This document shows positions 54,468 to 59,310 of a stretch of DNA of 59,310 nt, piece by piece. Source of the DNA: Paludibacteraceae bacterium (GTDB lineage Bacteria; Bacteroidota; Bacteroidia; Bacteroidales; Paludibacteraceae). Every line of letters starts with the position of its first letter. The stretch's first letter is position 1. The notes below the pieces were generated by a model, which did no database searches, was not told where the DNA came from, and saw only the letters and a program-made list of their open reading frames with translations. The position numbers and the translations under genes were made by a program. The DNA lies in the NCBI GenBank assembly GCA_017480285.1, contig JAFVAX010000037.1, positions 1 through 59,310 of the forward strand. The letters run 5' to 3'.

Positions 54468-54652
54468 TCCGAGAACGCCAAAAACGCAATCACCGTTTGA
54501 CCGTTATGTTGAACGAGTCGGAGTGGAAAGCCTTGCTTAGGTATCAAAAGAAGTATGCGGGCAAGAACCGTTCGCTTGTGGTGCGTGATGTGCTGATGCG
54601 CGGTATCTTAAAGCGTTTCGATAAAGATTCACCTACACTATTTGATTTTTGA
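54464..54652 (+). CDS. Tiny ribbon-helix-helix-like protein
   Basis: A 62-residue basic protein. HRLTVMLNESEWKALLRY, followed by QKKYAGKNRSLVVRDVLMRG, fits a beta-strand, helix, helix pattern like RHH regulators or MobC-type relaxosome proteins: strand RLTVML, helix starting at ESEW, turn GKNRS, second helix. It is translationally coupled (ATGA) to the barrel gene, suggesting shared expression. There is no mobilisation gene nearby. Target unknown. Confidence 0.72.
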   Translation: MIRERQKRNHRLTVMLNESEWKALLRYQKKYAGKNRSLVVRDVLMRGILKRFDKDSPTLFDF

Positions 54653-54664
54653 TAATTAATTATC
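54651..54664. repeat. 14-bp palindrome shared by two convergent stop codons
   Basis: GATAATTAATTATC is a perfect palindrome that contains part of the TGA of the RHH-like gene and the whole TAA of tpiA. It is too AT-rich for a strong terminator, but it is the only inverted repeat between the two genes. Confidence 0.6.
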
Positions 54665-55415
54665 TTGCTGCGATAATAGCGCAGAAGTCAGGTGCTTTAA
54701 GTGATGCACCGCCAATAAGTCCACCGTCAACATCAGGGTTGGCAAATAGTTCTGCGGCATTCTTGGCATTGCAAGAGCCACCGTAGAGAATAGTAGTGTC
54801 GTCGGCAACTTGTTTTCCGTATTTCTCAGCAATGAGCGAGCGAATGAAAGCGTGCATGTCTTGTGCTTGCTCCGGAGTGGCAGTCAGGCCTGTGCCGATA
54901 GCCCATACGGGTTCGTATGCAAGAGTTATCTTTCCAAAATCTTCGGCAGAGAGGTTGAAAACAGAGCCTTCAAGTTGGGCTTTCACAACTTCGTTCTGCT
55001 TGCCACTTTCTCTTTCCTCTTTTACTTCACCTATACAGAAAATAGGTTTCAAGTCGTTTTTGAGTGCAAGCAACACTTTCTCGCGAAGGATGTCGCAGTC
55101 CTCGTGGTAGTAAGCACGACGCTCGGAGTGTCCAAGGATACAGTATTCAGCACCTGTTGAGCGTACCATTTCAGCACTTACTTCACCAGTGTATGCACCT
55201 TTCTCTTTGTCTGCACAGTTTTCTGCGGCGAGTTTGATAACTGAGCCTTTTATTACTTCGCTTACTGATGCAAGGTGGATAAAAGGAGTACCGATTACAA
55301 CTGCACATTTAGGCTCTTGATTCTTAAGAGCCTCTACCAATTCTTTTGCCAAAGCAATTCCTTCTTGCAGGTTCTTATTCATTTTCCAGTTACCTGCAAC
55401 CATTTTTGTTCTCAT
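54660..55415 (-). CDS. tpiA: Triose-phosphate isomerase
   Basis: A 251-residue cytosolic glycolytic enzyme that interconverts dihydroxyacetone phosphate and glyceraldehyde 3-phosphate. The N-terminus MVAGNWKMN has Asn9 and Lys11; catalytic His96 lies in ILGHSERR, the base Glu168 in [12 protein letters not shown], and phosphate-binding ILYGGSCN and GGLIGGASL close the barrel. Length is standard. It is last in a run with the DUF1599 and DoxX genes, an arrangement familiar in Bacteroidales. Confidence 0.98.
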   Translation of the reverse strand: MRTKMVAGNWKMNKNLQEGIALAKELVEALKNQEPKCAVVIGTPFIHLASVSEVIKGSVIKLAAENCADKEKGAYTGEVSAEMVRSTGAEYCILGHSERRAYYHEDCDILREKVLLALKNDLKPIFCIGEVKEERESGKQNEVVKAQLEGSVFNLSAEDFGKITLAYEPVWAIGTGLTATPEQAQDMHAFIRSLIAEKYGKQVADDTTILYGGSCNAKNAAELFANPDVDGGLIGGASLKAPDFCAIIAAR

Positions 55416-55426
55416 AATAATTTGTT

Positions 55427-56542
55427 TTATTTGATTTGATTTTTTCTAAAATTCCATTTGTTGATAATTGTTCCTTCTTTTATTTCCACTATTCCCGGGT
55501 TGGCACGAACGATGGTCTTGAGCGTTACGGGGTCAACAAAGCAGAAGGGGTAAGTTGTGCCTATTTCGGTTCTAATGTCCTCAACTACTGTCTGTCCCGA
55601 GCCTGTCAGGGCATAAAAGCGTTTGCCTGAACGCAGACATTGCTCATACAAGTCTTGCAAACGGACTAAATCTTGTTTCTTAGTCTTTTCCAAATCATAC
55701 ATCACGGCAAACACAACAATCTGTTCTTCTTCTAAAAGTTCGTCAGTTAGGTCGTTGAAATCTTCGTCAATGAGTTCAAAGTCGTGTATGGGCGGTTCGT
55801 AGCCTTTTTTGACAAGCACTGACTGTTGCTCCACAAAAGTCCAAGTACTATCGTTTTTCGGGTAGTCTTGTAGTGTGAATCGGTGCTCAACTCCATTTTT
55901 GCTATATATGAGTGTGGTCTCATAAACATCAGGTTCAGCGTCGTCGGGATACGACATTAGTTCGGGTATGTTATTCCCCACTTTATACGGTCGGAAATCC
56001 CACAAAGGCAAGTTAAGGCGCGTCCATGTCATCCAACCGCATACGAAGAACAACGCAAAAAGCGTTATTATCCACTCGGCAAGTGGTTTTAAGAAATTAT
56101 GCAGATATTTTTTTGTGCATAGAAAAACAATCACTAACACAAGCAGAACAACATTTTTTCCGAAGGTTTGCCAGTTTGTAAGTATGATGGCATCGCCAAA
56201 ACACCCGCAGTCGCTGACAGGATTTTTTATTGCCAAATACAAGGTCAGTGGTGTCATAACCAGCATCATCAAAAGCGCAAACCAACCTGTCAGGTTGTTT
56301 CTAACTCCGAAAAGAAGTGCTATGCCAAGCAGGAACTCGAAGCATATAAGGCAAATAGCCGCAGGCTCTGCAAGTGGCATCAGCATATCGAAAAATCCGC
56401 CAAAGGCTTTTAGGTAGTCCTCGATCTTATATACTGTTCCAAGTGGGTCAATGGCCTTTACGAAGCCTGAAAAAACAAATGTTATAGCAAGCAAAAACCG
56501 ACTTATTACAGCCGACCAATAAGCAAAAGGATTTTTTTTCAT
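55427..56542 (-). CDS. DoxX-like membrane protein of the BT_3928 family
   Basis: A 371-residue protein with at least five membrane segments. The first 140 residues are DoxX/MauE-like ([20 protein letters not shown], then [13 protein letters not shown]) and include [11 protein letters not shown], a CGC motif typical of MauE-type proteins tied to periplasmic thiol chemistry. After a fifth helix (about 155-175) a soluble periplasmic domain of about 190 residues follows. No enzyme activity is established. It overlaps the DUF1599 gene by 4 bp and is 11 bp before tpiA. Confidence 0.9.
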   Translation of the reverse strand: MKKNPFAYWSAVISRFLLAITFVFSGFVKAIDPLGTVYKIEDYLKAFGGFFDMLMPLAEPAAICLICFEFLLGIALLFGVRNNLTGWFALLMMLVMTPLTLYLAIKNPVSDCGCFGDAIILTNWQTFGKNVVLLVLVIVFLCTKKYLHNFLKPLAEWIITLFALFFVCGWMTWTRLNLPLWDFRPYKVGNNIPELMSYPDDAEPDVYETTLIYSKNGVEHRFTLQDYPKNDSTWTFVEQQSVLVKKGYEPPIHDFELIDEDFNDLTDELLEEEQIVVFAVMYDLEKTKKQDLVRLQDLYEQCLRSGKRFYALTGSGQTVVEDIRTEIGTTYPFCFVDPVTLKTIVRANPGIVEIKEGTIINKWNFRKNQIK

Positions 56543-57075
56543 AGCGTCAGTTGGATAAGTTCAAAAATAGCATAGTTTATCATATCGAAATAGTTTCCGT
56601 CAGCCCCTTCAGAGACAAGTGTCTTCCCGTCGTTGGCTTGTATGGACTTGTTTCTCAGTATCTTAGCAAAGATAATGTCAGTAATCGACGAAGGCAACAT
56701 CTCACGCCATGCCTCGCCATAGTCGTGGTTCTTACGAAGCATCAGTTCAAGAGCTTCTTTTATGTATTGGTTATATAATTCAAGAGCCTGCTCGCGAGTC
56801 ATATCAGCTCCGTCGGCGAAGCCATGAGAGAGTTGTATAAGACCAATGACTGAATAATTGACTATTGCCATTAGTTCGCCTTCAATGCTTTCACCAACAA
56901 GATTGACTCCTGTCTGCTCAATCTCACGAATACGCTTAATTTTTATAAAAAGTTGATCATTAACCGTTTGCGGACGCATAATGCGCCACGACGGACCATA
57001 ATCCGCCATCTTGCTACGGAAAATTTCACGACATTTATCAGTGATTTTCAGGTATTGCTCTTTTGTATTTTGCAT
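56539..57075 (-). CDS. DUF1599-domain protein
   Basis: A 178-residue cytosolic protein containing two related halves, each with a similar motif: KMADYGPSWRIMRPQTVNDQ near the start and KNHDYGEAWREMLPSSITD in the second half, followed by ILRNKSI. This is the DUF1599 pattern; the repeat implies an internal duplication. The helical, acid/His-containing motif recalls all-alpha NTP pyrophosphatases, but the activity is unproven. It heads the operon with the DoxX-like gene and tpiA, under the promoter at 57097-57128. Confidence 0.92.
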   Translation of the reverse strand: MQNTKEQYLKITDKCREIFRSKMADYGPSWRIMRPQTVNDQLFIKIKRIREIEQTGVNLVGESIEGELMAIVNYSVIGLIQLSHGFADGADMTREQALELYNQYIKEALELMLRKNHDYGEAWREMLPSSITDIIFAKILRNKSIQANDGKTLVSEGADGNYFDMINYAIFELIQLTL

Positions 57076-57096
57076 AGTATTATTGTTTTAACTGTG

Positions 57097-57128
57097 CAAA
57101 TTTACTATTATTTATCGAAAAATACAAC
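57097..57128 (-). promoter_or_regulatory. Promoter of the DUF1599-DoxX-tpiA operon
   Basis: On the minus strand GTTG (plus-strand CAAC 57125-57128), 20 nt, TAAATTTG (plus-strand CAAATTTA 57097-57104). The -7 element is perfect; the -33 element has one mismatch. Confidence 0.6.
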
Positions 57129-57143
57129 TTTTTTGATAAAAGA

Positions 57144-57175
57144 TTTGCAAATTTGCATTTTAAGTGCTAAATTTG
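57144..57175 (+). promoter_or_regulatory. Promoter of the secreted GH13 gene
   Basis: TTTG 57144-57147, 20 nt, TAAATTTG 57168-57175. Both elements match perfectly, only 20 bp before the ATG, so the leader is very short. Confidence 0.75.
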
Positions 57176-57194
57176 TCGCATAAATTGTTATACT

Positions 57195-59030
57195 ATGAAA
57201 AAACTTTATTTTTTGTCAATGCTTCTGTTGTGCGCCCTTTGTTTGCAGGCACAACAGATTAGTCGTGTTGAGCCACTCTCTTGGTGGACAGATATGAAAC
57301 AACCGCTTACCTTGCTTTTTTATGGCGAGAACTTGAAAGACGCTTCCGTGTCGGTTGAGCGAAAAGAAGGTAAGTCGTGGAAACAGACAGAAGGCCTGAA
57401 ACTCAAAGGTCAGCATAATGCTGAGAGTCCTAACTATCTGTTTGTTGATGTTGATGTACGTCAAGCAGGCGAATATCGTTTTACACTTCAAAAAGGTAAG
57501 AAAAAAGCCCGTTGGCAATATAGCATATCAGAAAGAAGAGCCGGTAGCAAAGACCGAAAGAGTTTTACAAGTGCCGATATGTTCTATCTTATTATGTCAG
57601 ATCGTTTCGTGGATGGTGATGAGTCAAACAACATATCTCCGCTTACTTCTGAAGGGTGCGACAAAAATAACATGGATGCCCGCTTTGGTGGCGATATACA
57701 AGGTATAATCCAGTCGCTTGACAATATAGCCGAACTTGGTGCTACCGTTATCTGGCCTACACCGCTACTTCTTGACAACGAACCCGCTTGGAGTTATCAC
57801 GGCTATGCTTGCGCCGACTATTATCATATCGACCCTCGTATGGGTAGCAACGAACTGTACAAAGAGTTTGTGCAGAAAGCCCACGAGAAAGGACTTAAAG
57901 TAGTTATGGATATCGTAACCAACCATTGCGGAAAGGCTCACTGGTGGATGAAAGACCTGCCTTACGCAGACTGGGTTCACCAACATCCCGAATATACTCA
58001 AACTATAAATGCTTTTACCACTTACTACGACCCTAATGCATCAGATTTCGACCGCAAGCATCACGAAGGCGGTTGGTTCGACCGTGCTATGCCCGATATG
58101 AACCTTGATAACCCGGACTTGCTCCAATACTTCAAACAATGGGCTATCTGGTGGGTTGAGTATGCTAATCTTGACGGTTTCCGTGTTGATACATACCCGT
58201 ATAACGAACCCGTACCGATGTCAGAATGGTGCAAGGCTGTCAAAGAAGAATACCCGAATTTCAATATCGTAGGTGAGACTTGGACTCGTCCGGCATCGAA
58301 TATATGCTATTGGCAAGCCGGTGTCGGAAATAAAGATGGTTTTGACTCTCACCTGCCTGCTGTTATGGACTTCCCTACAAGTGAGGCTATCCGCTCGGCT
58401 CTCAGCGACGATGGCAAATACTGGCATGGCGGACTTACCAAAGTATATGAGGCTTTGACGCAGGACTACCTTTATAGCGATGTGAACAACTTGCTTATCT
58501 TCCTTGATAATCACGATATGGACCGTATAGCGGATGTCGTTAAAGATAATAGTACAGAACGCCAACAGTTGGCTGCTGTTATGTTAGCAACACTTCGAGG
58601 TATTCCCCAACTGCTTTACGGAGCAGAAATAGGTATGCGCTCTATGGACATAACGCGTGGTCATAGCGGACTGAGGCGACCTATGCCACTGCGACAAAAC
58701 TGGAATAACGAAGAAAAACAGATGTTTGACTATCAAAGTCGCATATTCCAATTCCGTAAGAACGAACCTATTCTTCATACGGGAAAAACAATGCATTTTT
58801 TCTCTGATAACAACACTTATGCCTATTTCAGGTACAACGATGAAGGTGCAGTATTTGTGTTCCTTAACGGGTCAAACGAAAACCGACAAGTGCCTGTAGA
58901 GCAATATAAAGAAATATCCGGCAAGTACAAAACAACGGGAGTTGATATCATAAGTGGAAAGACCATTGACCTTGGCAAATCTTTTGAAGTGGCTCCGCTG
59001 ACCGCTATAGTAGTCAAACTGACAAAGTGA
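57195..59030 (+). CDS. Exported GH13 alpha-amylase / neopullulanase-like enzyme
   Basis: A 611-residue protein with a signal peptide (MKKLYFLSMLLLCALCLQA). Residues of about 22-115 form an N-terminal beta domain as in cyclomaltodextrinases and SusA. The GH13 barrel follows: FYLIMSDRFVDGD, VVMDIVTNHCGKAHWW, nucleophile Asp (about 332) in FRVDTYPY, acid/base Glu (about 361) in IVGETWTRP, third Asp (about 441) in FLDNHDMDR. A C-terminal beta domain closes it. It probably degrades starch or pullulan oligomers in the periplasm. Its stop overlaps the GTG of the next gene. Confidence 0.94.
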   Translation: MKKLYFLSMLLLCALCLQAQQISRVEPLSWWTDMKQPLTLLFYGENLKDASVSVERKEGKSWKQTEGLKLKGQHNAESPNYLFVDVDVRQAGEYRFTLQKGKKKARWQYSISERRAGSKDRKSFTSADMFYLIMSDRFVDGDESNNISPLTSEGCDKNNMDARFGGDIQGIIQSLDNIAELGATVIWPTPLLLDNEPAWSYHGYACADYYHIDPRMGSNELYKEFVQKAHEKGLKVVMDIVTNHCGKAHWWMKDLPYADWVHQHPEYTQTINAFTTYYDPNASDFDRKHHEGGWFDRAMPDMNLDNPDLLQYFKQWAIWWVEYANLDGFRVDTYPYNEPVPMSEWCKAVKEEYPNFNIVGETWTRPASNICYWQAGVGNKDGFDSHLPAVMDFPTSEAIRSALSDDGKYWHGGLTKVYEALTQDYLYSDVNNLLIFLDNHDMDRIADVVKDNSTERQQLAAVMLATLRGIPQLLYGAEIGMRSMDITRGHSGLRRPMPLRQNWNNEEKQMFDYQSRIFQFRKNEPILHTGKTMHFFSDNNTYAYFRYNDEGAVFVFLNGSNENRQVPVEQYKEISGKYKTTGVDIISGKTIDLGKSFEVAPLTAIVVKLTK

Positions 59031-59310
59031 TACAGCATTTCGACGAAGCGATATTACTTTTTATCAACGGACATCATTCCCCTTTTTGGGATGATGTCTT
59101 TTGGTATGTCTCCACCAAGTGGCTGTGGATACCGCTTTATGTGTTTCTCGTAGGGTGGCTTGTGTGGAAGTATCGTTGGCGTAGTTTGTGGTGCTTGCTC
59201 GTTGTTGTGGCAGTGGTAGGCTTGTCAGATTTTATAGCGTCAGGTGTGCTGAAACCATTGGTATTACGCCTTCGTCCGACACACACTGAGTCATTGACGG
59301 AGCATTTGCA
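59027..59310 (+). CDS. PAP2-family phosphatase, N-terminal part (runs off window)
   Basis: A frame of 94 codons open to the window edge. It starts at GTG overlapping the amylase stop (GTGA) and reads MIQHFDEAILLFINGHHSPF, then WDDVFWYVSTKWLWIPLY. The fold start FINGHHSPFWDDVFW, the membrane segments and the motif KPLVLRLRPTH (K-x6-RP) are those of the PAP2/phosphatidylglycerophosphatase B family, which dephosphorylate lipid phosphates such as undecaprenyl pyrophosphate. The catalytic histidine motifs lie beyond the window. Confidence 0.85.
   Translation, partial: MIQHFDEAILLFINGHHSPFWDDVFWYVSTKWLWIPLYVFLVGWLVWKYRWRSLWCLLVVVAVVGLSDFIASGVLKPLVLRLRPTHTESLTEHL

Noticed and set aside
1..59310. 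tRNA, rRNA, tmRNA and insertion sequences
   Set aside because: I looked in the intergenic regions and saw no cloverleaf, rRNA segment, transposase or terminal inverted repeats with target duplications. This was by eye, so a small RNA could be missed.

Overview
The window looks like a chromosomal segment of a Bacteroidales bacterium (phylum Bacteroidota). Several independent signs agree. Upstream regions carry the Bacteroidota promoter pair TTTG, about 20 nt, TAnnTTTG, and lack Shine-Dalgarno sequences. One gene run encodes a DUF1599 protein, a BT_3928-type DoxX protein and TpiA. Large secreted proteins end in type IX secretion-type tails, and there is a fused CcsBA cytochrome c synthase, an SusB-type GH97 enzyme and a long-form IleS. 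I see no rRNA, tRNA, CRISPR array, transposase, phage or plasmid gene.

Layout. 1-3.5 kb: rsmI, a coiled-coil protein and a POT peptide transporter (all minus), separated by two tandem arrays of a hairpin-containing repeat. 3.6-8.5 kb: a minus-strand pair, a small membrane-tailed protein and a 1409-residue surface protein with a type A T9SS tail. 8.7-10.7 kb: GH97 alpha-glucosidase lipoprotein. 10.9-14.4 kb: the operon smpB-gpmI-vanZ-dprA (minus). 14.5-15.4 kb: a secreted metacaspase-like protease. 15.4-23.8 kb (minus): AsmA-like protein, small lipoprotein, ileS and a DEAD-box helicase. 24-25.7 kb: a secreted FN3-type protein cut in two by an in-frame TAG.

26-39.7 kb holds two paralogous modules. 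Each has a giant FN3/cleaved-adhesin surface protein followed, with an ATGA stop-start overlap, by a small protein that ends in P-[IV]-G-D plus a hydrophobic segment and a basic tail. This is the most unusual part of the window, and the pair at 3.6-8.5 kb may be a distant third example with reversed gene order.

39.8-46.8 kb (plus): cytosolic GH13 amylase, UbiA-type prenyltransferase, Maf, periplasmic thioredoxin, a cation/proton antiporter and an SDR fused to a zinc-finger-like tail. 46.9-53.5 kb (minus): a probable operon of porin, imelysin lipoprotein, di-heme lipoprotein and CcsBA, which reads as a periplasmic metal/heme system with its own cytochrome maturation enzyme. 53.7-59.3 kb: an outer-membrane barrel coupled to a tiny RHH-like protein, the DUF1599-DoxX-tpiA operon (minus), a secreted GH13 amylase, and the start of a PAP2 phosphatase that runs off the window.

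The carbohydrate theme (GH97 and two GH13 enzymes) is present without a SusC/SusD pair. All functional calls rest on recognition of motifs and family resemblance by eye; no database search was run.
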